The notes: generated by a model from the letters alone, not told the origin. A stretch of DNA of 64,000 bases from Variovorax sp. IB41 (GCF_016405905.1 NZ_JAEFCB010000001.1:744001-808000); one strand, 5' to 3'. Counted from the stretch's first letter, positions 1-10,035 are shown. Translations and numbers: made by a program.

Positions 1-764
1 TCACGCTCACCACCAACGGCTCGCTGCTCGCGCGCAAGGCCGCCGCGCTCAGGGCCGCCGGCCTGCAGCGCGTGACGGTGAGCCTGGACAGCCTGGACGA
101 CGCGGTGTTCCGCCACATGAACGACGTCGATTTCCCGGTGGCCGACGTGCTGGCCGGCATCGACGCGGCGCAGGCCGCGGGCCTGGGGCCCATCAAGGTC
201 AACATGGTGGTCAAGCGCGGCACCAACGAGCAGGAGATCCTGCCGATGGCGCGCTACTTCCGCGAGCACCACGGCGGCAACGTGGTGCTGCGCTTCATCG
301 AATACATGGACGTGGGCGCCACCAACGGCTGGCGCATGGACGAGGTGCTGCCCTCGGCCGACGTCATCGCGCGCATCGCCGAAGAGTTTCCGCTGGTGCC
401 GCTCGAAGCCACCACCCCCGGCGAAACCGCCCAGCGCTGGGCCTATGCCGACGGCGGCGGCGAAGTCGGCGTGATCAGCAGCGTGACCCAAGCCTTCTGC
501 CACGATTGCAGCCGCGCGCGCCTGTCCACCGAGGGCAAGCTGTACCTGTGCCTCTTCGCGAGCGCCGGGCACGACCTGCGCCCGCTGCTGCGCGGCGCCG
601 CCAGCGACGACGACATTTCCTCGGCCATCGGCCACATCTGGCAGGGCCGCGCCGACCGCTACTCCGAGCTGCGGGCTCTCCGCGGCCCCGACCACGCCGC
701 CGATCGCGGCGACGCCAACGACAAGGCGCCGCGCCGCGTCGAGATGAGCTACATCGGCGGATGA
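1..764 (+). CDS. moaA: GTP 3',8-cyclase MoaA (5' truncated)
   Basis: First enzyme of molybdenum cofactor synthesis: a radical-SAM enzyme that converts GTP to 3',8-cyclo-GTP. The reading frame is open from base 3, and the N-terminal CxxxCxxC radical-SAM cluster lies outside the window. Visible are LTTNGSLL and VTVSLDSLD, typical of the MoaA barrel, and the C-terminal second cluster motif seen as [22 protein letters not shown]. The end VEMSYIGG is the usual MoaA ending with the functional Gly-Gly tail. The stop overlaps the next start (ATGA at 761-764), so moaA, mobA and moeA look translationally coupled. Confidence 0.96.
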   Translation, partial: TLTTNGSLLARKAAALRAAGLQRVTVSLDSLDDAVFRHMNDVDFPVADVLAGIDAAQAAGLGPIKVNMVVKRGTNEQEILPMARYFREHHGGNVVLRFIEYMDVGATNGWRMDEVLPSADVIARIAEEFPLVPLEATTPGETAQRWAYADGGGEVGVISSVTQAFCHDCSRARLSTEGKLYLCLFASAGHDLRPLLRGAASDDDISSAIGHIWQGRADRYSELRALRGPDHAADRGDANDKAPRRVEMSYIGG

Positions 765-1417
765 CGCGGGCTGCCGCCATGCCCGCGCACCCCGCCATCG
801 CGCCCGCCGGCATCACCGGCCTGCTGCTGGCCGGCGGACGCGGCACCCGGATGGGCGGCGTCGACAAGGGCCTGCAGAATTTCAACGGCGAACCCCTCGC
901 CCTGCACGCGGTGCGCCGGCTCGGCGCGCAGGTCGGCCAGGTGATGGTCAACGCCAACCGGAATATCGCGGCCTACGAAGCCTTCGGCGTTCCCGTGCTG
1001 ACCGACAGCCTCGCGGACTACCCGGGGCCTCTCGCAGGTTTTCTCACGGGCCTGGCGCACTGCGCCACGCCCTTCCTGCTCACCGTGCCATGCGACACGC
1101 CGCTGTTCCCGCTCGACCTCGCGGCGCGCCTGTCCGAAGCACTGGCCGCTGACGACGCGGAAATCGCCATGGTCAGCGCGCCGGATTCCGAAGGCGACGG
1201 CGGGCCCACGCTGCGCCCTCAACCCGTGTTCTGCCTGATGCGCACGAACCTGCACGAAAGCCTCCTGCGCTTCACCGAAGCCGGCGGCCGCAAGGTGCAG
1301 GCATGGACCGCGCAGCACCGCACCGTGCTTGTCCCCTTCGATCGGCCCGGCGACGCGCCCGACGCCTTCTTCAACGCCAACACGCTCGCCGAATTGCAGG
1401 CGCTCCAAAACCGATGA
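761..1417 (+). CDS. mobA: Molybdenum cofactor guanylyltransferase MobA
   Basis: Transfers GMP to molybdopterin to form the bis-MGD cofactor of DMSO-reductase family enzymes. The N-terminal nucleotide-binding signature [18 protein letters not shown] is clear, followed by [16 protein letters not shown] and the CDTP metal-binding motif (VPCDTPLFP). The start at 761 gives a 4-bp ATGA overlap with moaA and a 218-residue protein of normal length. An in-frame ATG at 779 is an alternative that would drop six residues. Its stop overlaps the moeA start in the same way. Confidence 0.94.
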   Translation: MTRAAAMPAHPAIAPAGITGLLLAGGRGTRMGGVDKGLQNFNGEPLALHAVRRLGAQVGQVMVNANRNIAAYEAFGVPVLTDSLADYPGPLAGFLTGLAHCATPFLLTVPCDTPLFPLDLAARLSEALAADDAEIAMVSAPDSEGDGGPTLRPQPVFCLMRTNLHESLLRFTEAGGRKVQAWTAQHRTVLVPFDRPGDAPDAFFNANTLAELQALQNR

Positions 1418-2739
1418 GCCCGATGAGCAGCCTCGCCGACATCGCCGCCGCCCTCCCGGGCCATGACACCGACGCGCTGAGCGTCGATGCCGTCCAGGCC
1501 TTTTTGGCCCGGCTGGTCGCACCCCTGGTCATCACCGAGCGCGAGAACGTGTCGCTGCGCGAAGCGCTCGGCCGCGTGCTGGCCGAAGACATCGTCTCGC
1601 CCGTGAGCGTGCCGCCGCATGACAACTCGGCGATGGACGGCTACGCGTTCGACGGCGCGATCCTCCCGACCGACGCGCCCGCCGACCATTCCATCCAGCT
1701 GCGCGTGGTGGGCACGGCGCTCGCCGGCGCGGCCTGGCGCGGCGCGCTGGCACCGGGCGATGCGGTGCGCATCATGACCGGCGCGATGATGCCGGCCGGC
1801 CTCGATACCGTGATCCCGCAGGAGTTCTGCCAGGTCGAGGGCGACGTCGTGCGCTTTCCCGACCGGGTGCTGCGCCGTGGCGACAACCGCCGCTTCGCGG
1901 GCGAAGATCTGATGAAAGGCCAGCCGGCGCTCAAGCGCGGCGAGCGGCTCTTGCCGGCCGCGCTCGGCATGGTCGCGAGCCTCGGGCTGCCGGGCGTGCG
2001 GGCGCTTCGGAAGCTGCGCGTGGCGTACTTCTCGACCGGCGACGAAATCCTCTGCATCGGCGAGCCGCCGCGCGAAGGCGCGGTGTACGACAGCAACCGC
2101 TACACCGTCTTCGGCCTGCTCACGCGCCTGGGCTGCGAGGTGATCGACCTGGGCCTCGTGCACGACGACCCCGCCACGCTGGCCGCGACGCTGCAGCGCG
2201 CCGCGCGCGAAGCCGATGCCATCGTCACCAGCGGCGGCGTGAGCGTCGGCGCGGCCGACCACACGCGCGACGTGATGCAGCAGGTCGGCGAGATGGCCTT
2301 CTGGCATGTCGCGATGCGCCCCGGCCGGCCGCTGGCCGTGGGCCTGATTCCACGCGACGGCGGCGAAGCCGCGAGCCCCGCCGTGCTGTTCGGCCTGCCC
2401 GGCAATCCGGTGGCCGTGATGGTCACTTTCCTCGCGTTCGTGCGGCCCGCGCTGCTGCGCATGATGGGTTGCCACGACGCCGCTTCGGCGCCGCCTCCGC
2501 TGGTGCGCGCACGCAGCGCGGGCCCGATCCGCAAGAAGCCCGGCCGCACCGAATACCAGCGTGGGTTCGTGAAGACCGTGCCGGGGTCATTGCCCGAAGT
2601 CTGCGTCGCGGGCAACCAGGGCTCGGGCGTGCTGAGCTCGATGGTCGAGGCCAACGGCCTCGTGGTGCTGCACCACGACCAGGGCCACGTCGCCGCCGGC
2701 GAAGAGGTCGATGTGATGCTGTTCGACGGCGCGATCTAG
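1414..2739 (+). CDS. moeA: Molybdopterin molybdenumtransferase MoeA
   Basis: Inserts molybdate into adenylylated molybdopterin. The protein is 441 residues, normal for MoeA. It shows the N-terminal [14 protein letters not shown] motif, [19 protein letters not shown], the FSTGDEIL segment of the MoaB/Mog-like domain, [15 protein letters not shown] and the [13 protein letters not shown] motif. The start at 1414 overlaps the mobA stop (ATGA); ATG at 1423 is a possible alternative. It converges with the downstream formamidase gene, with only 13 bp between the stops and no visible terminator hairpin. Confidence 0.95.
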   Translation: MSPMSSLADIAAALPGHDTDALSVDAVQAFLARLVAPLVITERENVSLREALGRVLAEDIVSPVSVPPHDNSAMDGYAFDGAILPTDAPADHSIQLRVVGTALAGAAWRGALAPGDAVRIMTGAMMPAGLDTVIPQEFCQVEGDVVRFPDRVLRRGDNRRFAGEDLMKGQPALKRGERLLPAALGMVASLGLPGVRALRKLRVAYFSTGDEILCIGEPPREGAVYDSNRYTVFGLLTRLGCEVIDLGLVHDDPATLAATLQRAAREADAIVTSGGVSVGAADHTRDVMQQVGEMAFWHVAMRPGRPLAVGLIPRDGGEAASPAVLFGLPGNPVAVMVTFLAFVRPALLRMMGCHDAASAPPPLVRARSAGPIRKKPGRTEYQRGFVKTVPGSLPEVCVAGNQGSGVLSSMVEANGLVVLHHDQGHVAAGEEVDVMLFDGAI

Positions 2740-2752
2740 CGGCTCAGGGCAT

Positions 2753-3742
2753 TCAGGGCGCCAGGTACTGCTTGGAGATGCCCGCGCCCACCGTGTACTT
2801 CGGGTCCACGAAGTTGCCGAGCCGCACCTTGCCGCACTGGCTCAGCATCATGTAGGCGTCCCAGCGGTCGTAACCGTACTCCGCCTCCATCCAGAGGATG
2901 AGTTCCTTGTAGGCGATGCGGGTCGCGTCCTCCAGCGGCCGCGCGCTGCCGATCGCCATGATCATGTCCTCGGTTTCCAGCCGCGGCCATTCGAGCTTCC
3001 AGCCTTTGATGAGATCGACGCGGATGGTCGTGAGGCTCGGGTATTCCACCGCCGTGCCGCACACCTCGCCGTCGCCCTGGCAGGCGTGCGCATCGCCGAT
3101 GAAAAGGCGACCGCCCGCAGTGCGCACCGGCAGGTAGGTGATGCTGCCGGGCCCCATGTCGGGCAGGTCCATGTTGCCGCCGTGCTGGTCGGGCGTGAGG
3201 CTGTTGATCGAGTCGATCTCGGGCGAACAGCTCAGCGTGCCGATGTGCGGCCTGTAGGGCAAGGTGACGCGCTTGCTCCAGTAGACGCCCTCTTCGTCCA
3301 CGTCGATCTTGCGCACCGTCTCGGGCAGCGGCTGGTTCAGCAGCGCGGTGAAGGCCGTGCCGCTCAGCGCGCCGAAGTCCGGGATCATGCAGCAGGTGCC
3401 GCGCGGATTGGGCCCGCGCGGCGCCATCGATTCGATGTGCACCGCGATCGTGTCGCCGGGCTCGGCGCCCTCGATCATGATCGGCCCGTTCTGCGGATTC
3501 ACGAAGGGCATGGTCAGCACCTTCGAGGGCAGGTCCTGCTCGGTCTTGACCTTGCCGTCGAACGCGTCGCGCGTCTCCACCACGATGCGGTCGCCGGGCT
3601 TCACCGTCATCACGGGCTCGGTGTAGGGGCCGATGGTGAAGTGGAACTTGCCCTGCTTCGCCTCGGTGAGTTCGTGCGTGTCCACGCTGCGCCCACGGCC
3701 CAGGCCGCGCGTGTGCATGATCGATTGGTCGAGCCAGTTCAT
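2753..3742 (-). CDS. Acetamidase/formamidase family protein (FmdA-like)
   Basis: Predicted cytoplasmic hydrolase releasing ammonia from formamide or a short-chain amide. Family features seen include VKPGDRIVVETRDAFDGK, ALSGTAFTALLNQPLPET, GSITYLPVRTAGGRLFIGDAHACQGDGE and a C-terminal AYMMLSQCGKVRLGNFVDP. At 329 residues it matches the shorter acetamidase/formamidase type rather than the roughly 400-residue fungal and Methylophilus enzymes. ATG at 3742 is chosen because AAGGAG lies 8 bases upstream; a TTG at 3772 would overlap the previous gene. It is the last gene of the amide transporter cluster, which supports formamide or a related amide as substrate. The exact substrate cannot be read from sequence. 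Confidence 0.85.
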   Translation of the reverse strand: MNWLDQSIMHTRGLGRGRSVDTHELTEAKQGKFHFTIGPYTEPVMTVKPGDRIVVETRDAFDGKVKTEQDLPSKVLTMPFVNPQNGPIMIEGAEPGDTIAVHIESMAPRGPNPRGTCCMIPDFGALSGTAFTALLNQPLPETVRKIDVDEEGVYWSKRVTLPYRPHIGTLSCSPEIDSINSLTPDQHGGNMDLPDMGPGSITYLPVRTAGGRLFIGDAHACQGDGEVCGTAVEYPSLTTIRVDLIKGWKLEWPRLETEDMIMAIGSARPLEDATRIAYKELILWMEAEYGYDRWDAYMMLSQCGKVRLGNFVDPKYTVGAGISKQYLAP

Positions 3743-3768
3743 CCGGTGTTCTCCTTGAGGGGTTTTGT

Positions 3769-4479
3769 TCAAAGCATCAGGTGCGCGCGCACCGCCTGCG
3801 CATTCATCTGGCCGGGCTCGATGCGCCCGACGATGCGGCCCTTCTCCATGACGTAGGCGCGCTCGCCCACGTCCAGGATCGTGTCCAGGTTCTGCTCCAC
3901 GAAAAGAATGGTGGTGCCCAGGTCGCGTCGTATCGCGCGCAGCACGTCGCAGATGAGCTGCACGATCGAGGGCTGGATGCCCTCGGAGGGCTCGTCCAGC
4001 AGCATCAGCGCGGGGTTGCCCACCAGCGCGCGGCCGATGGCCAGCTGCTGCTGCTCGCCGCCGGACATGGTGCCGGCCTGCTGGTTGCGGCGCTCCGCCA
4101 GCCGCGGGAAATACTGGTAGACCAGCTCGGGCTGCTTCTTGCCGCGCGGGCCGCCGACCAGTTCGCCCACCATCAGGTTCTCGGCCACCGTCATGCGCGC
4201 GAACACCTCGCGGCCCTGCGGCACGTAGCCGATGCCCAGGCGCGCGCGTGCATCGCTGGAGAGCGCCGCGATGTCCTGCCCGTGCAGCCGCACGCTGCCG
4301 CCGCGCGTGCGCAAAAGGCCCATCAGGCAGCGCATGGTGGTCGTCTTGCCGACGCCGTTGCGGCCGATGAGGCTCACGATCTCGCCCTTGCGCACCTTCA
4401 TGTCCACGCCCTGCAGGATGGGCGTCGCGCCGTAGCTGGCCTGCAGCCCCTGCAATTCCAGGATGGTCTCAGTGGTCAT
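3769..4479 (-). CDS. ABC transporter ATP-binding protein, UrtE/LivF type
   Basis: Second ATPase of the amide/urea-type importer. Of 236 residues, it carries Walker A GRNGVGKTT, the ABC signature TMSGGEQQQLAIGRAL and Walker B LMLLDEPSEG, plus the short LivF/UrtE tail. The ATG at 4479 has GGAGG 6 bases upstream and overlaps the end of the UrtD-type gene by 11 bp. An upstream start would extend far into that gene. The EPSEGIQPSIV segment is typical of UrtE/FmdF-like ATPases. Its partner ATPase and two permeases lie directly upstream, and the amidohydrolase gene follows after 26 bp. Confidence 0.9.
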   Translation of the reverse strand: MTTETILELQGLQASYGATPILQGVDMKVRKGEIVSLIGRNGVGKTTTMRCLMGLLRTRGGSVRLHGQDIAALSSDARARLGIGYVPQGREVFARMTVAENLMVGELVGGPRGKKQPELVYQYFPRLAERRNQQAGTMSGGEQQQLAIGRALVGNPALMLLDEPSEGIQPSIVQLICDVLRAIRRDLGTTILFVEQNLDTILDVGERAYVMEKGRIVGRIEPGQMNAQAVRAHLML

Positions 4480-5248
4480 TGGAAACCTCCGCGCTGCGCA
4501 CTTCGGTATTCGCCTTGGGGCGGCCCGGCGGCTCATGTGTCTTGCCCAAATAGATCTCGGCCACGCGCGGGTCCGCGATGATTTCGCCGATCGAGCCTTC
4601 GGCGAACACCTTGCCGAAGTGCAGCACCGTCACGCGCTGCGCGATCTGGCGGATGAAGGCCATGTCGTGCTCGACCACCAACACCGTCATGCCCTCGGCG
4701 TTGAGCTTCTGGATCAGCTCGCCGGTCTTGAAGGTTTCCTCGGGCGAGAGGCCCGCGGTGGGTTCGTCCATGAGCAGCAGCACCGGCTTGAGCGCGAGCG
4801 CCATGCCGATCTCCAGCCACTGCTGCTGGCCGTGGGCCAACTCGCCCGCGGGCTTGGTGGCGTCCTGCGCGAGATCGAGCAGTTCGAGCAGCCGGTCTTC
4901 CTCGCGCTTGAGGTCCGCCAGGCGCGTGTGGTGCTGCAGCGCGATGTGGATGTTCTGCCGCACCGGCAGCTCCTTGAACACGCTGGGCGCCTGCATCTTG
5001 ATGCTCATGCCCTGCTGCACGCGCTGGAACGGGCGCTCGCGCGTCACGTCGCGCCCCTGGAACGCGATGCTTCCTTCCGAGGCCTCGTGCGTGCCGACGA
5101 TGAGCTTGAACAGCGTGCTCTTGCCCGCGCCGTTGGGCCCGATGAGGCAATGGATCTCGCCCTGGCGCACCGACAGGTCGACCTCCGACACCGCCGCGTG
5201 GCCGCCGAAGCGCTTGGAGAGCGCCCGCGTTTCGAGCAAGGCGTTCAT
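4469..5248 (-). CDS. ABC transporter ATP-binding protein, UrtD/LivG type
   Basis: First ATPase of the importer, 259 residues. It shows Walker A GPNGAGKSTLFKLI, the Q-loop region around MSIKMQAPSVF, a degenerate signature LAHGQQQWLEIGMAL and Walker B LLLMDEPTAGLSPEET. The H-loop lies in VVEHDMAFI. The signature reads AHGQQ instead of LSGGQ, a substitution common in UrtD-type subunits. ATG at 5248 forms an ATGA overlap with the UrtC-type permease stop and has AGGAGG upstream. Coupling with both neighbours suggests balanced synthesis of the complex. Confidence 0.9.
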   Translation of the reverse strand: MNALLETRALSKRFGGHAAVSEVDLSVRQGEIHCLIGPNGAGKSTLFKLIVGTHEASEGSIAFQGRDVTRERPFQRVQQGMSIKMQAPSVFKELPVRQNIHIALQHHTRLADLKREEDRLLELLDLAQDATKPAGELAHGQQQWLEIGMALALKPVLLLMDEPTAGLSPEETFKTGELIQKLNAEGMTVLVVEHDMAFIRQIAQRVTVLHFGKVFAEGSIGEIIADPRVAEIYLGKTHEPPGRPKANTEVRSAEVSNDH

Positions 5249-6342
5249 GCGCGCGCCTCCTCTTGGTTGGTTGGCACGGTGGGCACGACAGGCGCCGTGG
5301 GCTCCTTCGGACGGCGGCGCCCGAAGAGCCGCCGCGCCGCCTGCACCACGCCGATGACGAAGCCCTGCGGCGCGACCATCACCGTGCACAGCAGCATCGC
5401 GCCCATCAGGAGCAGTGCCGCCTGCTGGCTGTAGACGGTGATCGTCTGGAAGGCCCAGAGCACCAGGAACGAGCCCACCAGCGTGGCGGTGATGTCGCCC
5501 CGGCCCGAGAACGCGACCCACACGATCGGCATCGCCGCGGCCGGCAGCCCGACGCTCGCCGGCGTGATGAACTGGCCCCACGAGGTGTAGAGCACGCCGC
5601 TCAGGCCCGCGAGCGTGGAGCCGATCACGAAGGTGGCGAGTTGGTATTTGCGCACGTCGTAGCCCAGGAGCTCGGCGCGCTGCGGGTCCTCGCGCACCGC
5701 GACGATCACGTTGCCGAAGCGCGAGTTCAGCATCATCCGAAGGCCCAGGTACACGATGAGGATCAGGCCCACCACCAGGTAGTAGAGCGCGATCCCGTCG
5801 AACACCAGCGGGTCGTCGCCGAACCACGGGATGTTCAGCGGCGCCATGTCCTTCATGCCGTTGAAGCCGTTCAGCCGCGCGCTGCCGATGTGCCATTCGG
5901 GCCCGGCCGTCTGCCCGAGAAAGAAGGCCAGCACCAGCGTGGCCGACAGCGTGACGATGCCGAAGAACACGCCGCCCACGCGCCCCCAGATCATGAAGTA
6001 GCCCAGCACCGCCGCGGCCACGGCCGCCAGGCACAGCGCGATCGCCAGCGCAAGAAAGGTGGTGCCCGCATCGCCGCCCAGGTTGACCGCGGCCACGCCG
6101 TAGCCGTAGCCCGCGATGCCGAAGAAGAAGGTCTGCCCGAACGACAGCATGCCGCCGTAGCCCCACACCAGGCACAGGCCCATGGCCATGAAGACCCAGG
6201 TGAGGAGGTAGGCCATGTTGCCCACGTCGTAGCCGTCGGCGAAGGCCGGGTACAGCAGCACGGCCGCGAGCACCGCCATGAAGGGAAGCCAGAAGACGCG
6301 GGTGGCACCCAGCGTCTGCGGCCCGTTGATGAGTTGGAACAT
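5245..6342 (-). CDS. ABC transporter permease, UrtC/LivM type
   Basis: Integral inner-membrane permease of 365 residues with about ten hydrophobic segments, starting near WLPFMAVLAAVLLYPAF. LivM-family features include GYGGMLSFGQTFFFGIAGY near residue 60 and the cytoplasmic EAA-like segment VREDPQRAELLGYDVRKYQL. The C-terminus is a short hydrophilic tail rich in Pro, Thr and Val. ATG at 6342 is preceded by GGAG at about 9 bases. Together with the UrtB-type permease it should form the channel through which the amide or urea-like substrate passes. Confidence 0.89.
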   Translation of the reverse strand: MFQLINGPQTLGATRVFWLPFMAVLAAVLLYPAFADGYDVGNMAYLLTWVFMAMGLCLVWGYGGMLSFGQTFFFGIAGYGYGVAAVNLGGDAGTTFLALAIALCLAAVAAAVLGYFMIWGRVGGVFFGIVTLSATLVLAFFLGQTAGPEWHIGSARLNGFNGMKDMAPLNIPWFGDDPLVFDGIALYYLVVGLILIVYLGLRMMLNSRFGNVIVAVREDPQRAELLGYDVRKYQLATFVIGSTLAGLSGVLYTSWGQFITPASVGLPAAAMPIVWVAFSGRGDITATLVGSFLVLWAFQTITVYSQQAALLLMGAMLLCTVMVAPQGFVIGVVQAARRLFGRRRPKEPTAPVVPTVPTNQEEARA

Positions 6343-6362
6343 TCGTGTGACTCCGTGCAGGT

Positions 6363-7229
6363 TCAGCGCGTCTTGCGGGCCAGCCATCCGGACACCCCTT
6401 CGGGCAGGATGCGGATCACCACGATCACGGCCAGCAGCATGCCGATCTGCCCCACGATCTGCCCACCCCAGCCATTGAGGCCGGTGCGGATGACCGCGAG
6501 CAAGATGCCGGCCGGCGCGGTGCCCAGGAGCACGTTGGCGCCGCCCACCACCACCGTGACGAAGGCCTCGACCAGGAAGGCCGCACCCATCGTGGGTATC
6601 AGCGTCATCGTGGGCGCATAGAGCGCGCCGCACAGGCCCGCCAGCGCCGCGCCGATGCCGAAGCTCAGCGCATACACCCGCCCCACGCGCACGCCGGTGG
6701 CCTGCGCGATCGATGCGTTCTGCATCGTGGCGCGCGCATGCACGCCGAAGCGCGTGCGCATGAAGATGAAGTAGATGCCGCCCAGCACCGCCACGGCGGC
6801 TGCGAACAGCACCATGCGGTAGACCGAGAAGGTGTAGTCGCCCACCACGAAGCTGCCCTCGGGCGTGCCCACGCCGGTGAGCGTGGAGCCGAAGACCAGC
6901 AGCATGCCCTGCGTCACGATGAGGCTCAGGCCCCAGGTGGCGAGCAGCGAATCGAGCGGCCGCTTGTAGAGCTTGCGCACCAGGCTCCACTCCACGGCCA
7001 CGCCGATGAGCCCTGCGGCGAGCGTGCCGCACAGCTGCGCGAGCGGCAGCGGAAAGCCCGCGTGCACCAGGCCCACGGTGACGTAGGCGCCGCACATGAT
7101 GAATTCGCCGTGCGCCATGTTGATCACGCCCATCATCCCGAACACGATGGCCAGGCCGGCCGCCGAGAGGATGAGGAACGCGAACACGTCGGCGAACTGG
7201 TAGAAGAACGAGAAGATTTCGGCGAACAC
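6363..7229 (-). CDS. ABC transporter permease, UrtB/LivH type
   Basis: Inner-membrane permease of 288 residues with a LivH/UrtB fold. It has the conserved GMMGVINMAHGEFIMCGAY segment near residues 31-49, TWGLSLIVTQG, and the EAA-like stretch RATMQNASIAQATGVRV. The start codon is GTG at 7229 with AGGGAG just upstream. It lies 49 bp after the binding-protein gene and 20 bp before the UrtC-type gene. In Methylophilus-type systems the equivalent subunit serves a short-chain amide and urea transporter; that substrate range is inferred here from neighbours. Confidence 0.89.
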   Translation of the reverse strand: MFAEIFSFFYQFADVFAFLILSAAGLAIVFGMMGVINMAHGEFIMCGAYVTVGLVHAGFPLPLAQLCGTLAAGLIGVAVEWSLVRKLYKRPLDSLLATWGLSLIVTQGMLLVFGSTLTGVGTPEGSFVVGDYTFSVYRMVLFAAAVAVLGGIYFIFMRTRFGVHARATMQNASIAQATGVRVGRVYALSFGIGAALAGLCGALYAPTMTLIPTMGAAFLVEAFVTVVVGGANVLLGTAPAGILLAVIRTGLNGWGGQIVGQIGMLLAVIVVIRILPEGVSGWLARKTR

Positions 7230-7278
7230 CGCTGCTCCCTGCTGTACCGGTCGATCGGATGGGGCGAGGCGCGATGCG

Positions 7279-8511
7279 TCAGAGCTTCTTGGGCAGGTCC
7301 GACGGCGTGTACTGCTTGCGGTCGTTCTTCTTGGTGAGGTCGCAGCCGATCTTGCCGAGCCAGTACGGCTGGATCGTTCCGTAGTCCTTGAGCACCTTCA
7401 CGTTGTGCTTCTCGTCCACCGCGATCAGGCGCATCTCGTGCGAGGCGTGCTGGCTCTTGGGGTCGATGCAGACCTTGCCCTCGGCCGCCTCGATGCAGGC
7501 CTCGCCCGCGGCGATCACCTTGCGAATGTCGGCCAGCTTGGTCGACTTGGCCTTCTCGACCATCGTCTTGTACATGTAGAGCGCGTTGTAGGCGTTGTAG
7601 CCCATGTCGTTGATGTAGGGCTCGTTCGGGAACTTGGCGTGCCAGCGCTTCTTGAACTCGTTGGCCGCGGGCGTGTCGATTTCCTCGAACCAGTTGGCCG
7701 TGGCGTGCATGCGGTTGAGCGCGGGCGGCGCGAAGCGCTTGTGCTCGAAGCCCAGCATGACCTTCACCGACGAGCCCATCGGCAGGTTCAGCTTGGCGGC
7801 GGCGGCCTGCTCGAAGAACGAGTCCTGCGCGGCGCCCACGTTGAGCATCAGGAGCCAGTCGGGCTTGGCCTTCTGGATGTTCTGGATGGTCTGCGCGAAC
7901 TGCGAGACGCCCAGCGGAATGAATTCCTCGCCGACCACCGTGCCGCCCACGTCTTTCAGGATCGTGCGGTTCCACTCGGCGGAGATCTGGCCGAAGTTGT
8001 AGTCGGCCGCGACCACGTACACCTTCTTGCCGAACTTCTCGACCATGTAAGGAATGAGCGTGGAGAACTGCTGCTCGGGCACCGCGCCCATGCTGATCAT
8101 GTTCGCATCGCAGACGCCCCCTTCGTACTGGTTGGTATAGAAGTACGGCGTCTGCGTGCGGTCCACGATCGGGCGAATGGCTTCACGCGAGGCCGAGGTG
8201 ATGCCGCCGATGAGCACGTCCACCTTGTCCTTGCTCAGGAGGCGCCGCGTGAACTCCTGGTAGCGCGCGTTGTCGCCCTGCGGGTCCAGGTGGATGAGCT
8301 CGATCTGCCGGCCCAGGATGCCGCCGGCCTTGTTGATTTCTTCCACCGCCAGTTGCGAGCCGTCGAGCTTGGGCTTGCCCAGCACGGCGAGGTCGCCCGA
8401 GACGTCTTCCATCAGGCCGACCTTCAGCGGCTCGGCGGCCACAGCAGCGGCCGCAGCGGCGGCCAGCACCATCGTGCAGCCCAGGGAGAAAAGCGCGTGA
8501 CGTAGTTTCAT
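7279..8511 (-). CDS. Amide/urea-type ABC transporter substrate-binding protein (FmdD/UrtA/AmiC-like)
   Basis: Periplasmic binding protein of 410 residues. A Sec signal peptide (MKLRHALFSLG followed by an alanine-rich core) should be cut after AVAA, before EPLKVGLMEDVSG. The mature part is a Peripla_BP_6 fold with GGILGRQIELI and FYTNQYEGGVCD, the latter typical of the AmiC/UrtA/FmdD branch that binds short amides and urea rather than branched-chain amino acids. Cys pairs near the C-terminus (EACIEAAEGKVCID, KIGCD) may form disulfides. Its place between the amidases and the permeases makes it the substrate receptor of the cluster. Confidence 0.9.
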   Translation of the reverse strand: MKLRHALFSLGCTMVLAAAAAAAVAAEPLKVGLMEDVSGDLAVLGKPKLDGSQLAVEEINKAGGILGRQIELIHLDPQGDNARYQEFTRRLLSKDKVDVLIGGITSASREAIRPIVDRTQTPYFYTNQYEGGVCDANMISMGAVPEQQFSTLIPYMVEKFGKKVYVVAADYNFGQISAEWNRTILKDVGGTVVGEEFIPLGVSQFAQTIQNIQKAKPDWLLMLNVGAAQDSFFEQAAAAKLNLPMGSSVKVMLGFEHKRFAPPALNRMHATANWFEEIDTPAANEFKKRWHAKFPNEPYINDMGYNAYNALYMYKTMVEKAKSTKLADIRKVIAAGEACIEAAEGKVCIDPKSQHASHEMRLIAVDEKHNVKVLKDYGTIQPYWLGKIGCDLTKKNDRKQYTPSDLPKKL

Positions 8512-8570
8512 GGTGATGTGCTTTCAGGAGAGAGAAAAAAAGAGACAGGGAATCGGGAAGCCGCGGCGGC

Positions 8571-9971
8571 TCAGAGCGCCGGGTGTCGGCGGTGCCAGTC
8601 GGTGACCTCCTGGAAGGCGGCGCCCGCGCGCACCAGCAGTGCCTCGTCGAAATGCCGCGCGACGAACTGGAACGCCACCGGCATGCCGGCCGCGGTGAAG
8701 CCGCCGGGCAGCGTGATGGTCGGGCTGCCGGTCATGTCGAACGGGCAGGTGTAGCGCAGCATCGCGGCCATGAGGTCGGCGTCGACGCCCATCTGCGCCA
8801 TGCGCTCCATGGTCGGCGAAGCGATGCCCGTGGCGGGGATCAGGAGCAGGTCGATGTCCTCGAACATCGCGCGCACCTTGCCGCTGAAGTCATGGCGGCG
8901 CAGCACGATCTTCTGGTAGTCCACGCCGCGCTGCGCAAGGCCCAGCTCGATGAGGCCGGCGACCGCCGGGCCGTACATGTCCTTCTGCGCGGGATAGGTC
9001 TTCTCGTGCACCACGGCGGCCTCGATGCCGCACAGCGGGAACCAGTCCTCGATGGCCTGCGCGGGATCGGGAAAGCGCACCTCGCGCAAATCGCCACCGA
9101 GCGTGCGCACCGCGGCGATGGCGGCGTCGAGCACCTCGCGCGTCGGCGCATCGACGCCCTCGGTGGCCCAGCGCATGTCGATGCCGATGCGCAGGCCCGC
9201 GAGGCCCTTGCCCAGGTCGGCGAGGTAATCGGGCACCGGCGCGAGGCTGGCGGTCGGGTCGTTCACGTCGGCGCCGGCAATCGCGCCGAGCATGGCGCCG
9301 GCATCGGCGGCGCTGCGCGTCATCGGGCCGATGTGGTCCAGCGTCGCGGCCAATTCGAAGGCGCCGTAGCGGCTCACGCGGCCCCAGGTGGGCTTCAGGC
9401 CCGTGAGGCCGTTGGCGGCCGAGGGAAAGCGGATCGAGCCGCCGGTGTCGGTGCCCAGCGAGCCGTAGCACAGGCCGGCCGCGGTCGCGACGCCCGAACC
9501 GCTGGACGACACGCCCGGCCAGTGCGCCGGGTTCCACGGATTGACCGGCGGCGAGACCGAGGGGTGATGGTCCGCATAGGCGCTTTCGGTGAGCTGCAGC
9601 TTGCCCAGGATGACGGCGCCCGCCTCGCGCAGCTTGCGCACCACGGTGCCGTCGGTGGTGGGCACGAAGTCCTTGTAGAGCGTCATGCCGGCGGCGGTCG
9701 GCACGCCTTCGGTCCAGCACAGGTCCTTGATGGCGATCGGCACGCCGTGCAGCGGGCCGCGGATCTCGCCCTTGGCGATTTCCGCTTCGGCACGCGCCGC
9801 CTCGGCGAGCGCGGAATCGCCGAGCACCCGCACATAGCTCTTGAGCTTTCCATCGAGCGCGCCGATGCGCTCGAGCTGCGCCTTCGTCACCTCCACGGGC
9901 GAGAGTTCCCTGGCCTGGATGCGGCGGCCGACTTCCAGAAGTTCGAGGTAGTGCAGATCGTTGTCCGGCAT
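8571..9971 (-). CDS. Amidase-signature family hydrolase (amidase 2 of cluster)
   Basis: Hydrolyses a carboxamide or carbamoyl bond with a Ser-cisSer-Lys triad. In this 466-residue protein Lys82 (AIKDL), cis-Ser156 (GVSSSGSG) and nucleophile Ser179 (GTDTGGSIRFP) are all in place, with the usual 23-24 residue spacing between the serines. There is no signal peptide, so it should be cytoplasmic. It lies 163 bp after the first amidase and 59 bp before the transporter binding protein, all in one direction. Its sequence differs clearly from the first amidase, suggesting different substrates or sequential steps rather than a recent duplication. Specific substrate unknown. Confidence 0.9.
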   Translation of the reverse strand: MPDNDLHYLELLEVGRRIQARELSPVEVTKAQLERIGALDGKLKSYVRVLGDSALAEAARAEAEIAKGEIRGPLHGVPIAIKDLCWTEGVPTAAGMTLYKDFVPTTDGTVVRKLREAGAVILGKLQLTESAYADHHPSVSPPVNPWNPAHWPGVSSSGSGVATAAGLCYGSLGTDTGGSIRFPSAANGLTGLKPTWGRVSRYGAFELAATLDHIGPMTRSAADAGAMLGAIAGADVNDPTASLAPVPDYLADLGKGLAGLRIGIDMRWATEGVDAPTREVLDAAIAAVRTLGGDLREVRFPDPAQAIEDWFPLCGIEAAVVHEKTYPAQKDMYGPAVAGLIELGLAQRGVDYQKIVLRRHDFSGKVRAMFEDIDLLLIPATGIASPTMERMAQMGVDADLMAAMLRYTCPFDMTGSPTITLPGGFTAAGMPVAFQFVARHFDEALLVRAGAAFQEVTDWHRRHPAL

Positions 9972-10035
9972 GGCGGGGAGACTCCGTTTCGTTGGGGATC
10001 AGGGCGAGGAACAGGCTTGTCTGAAGCTGCGCGTC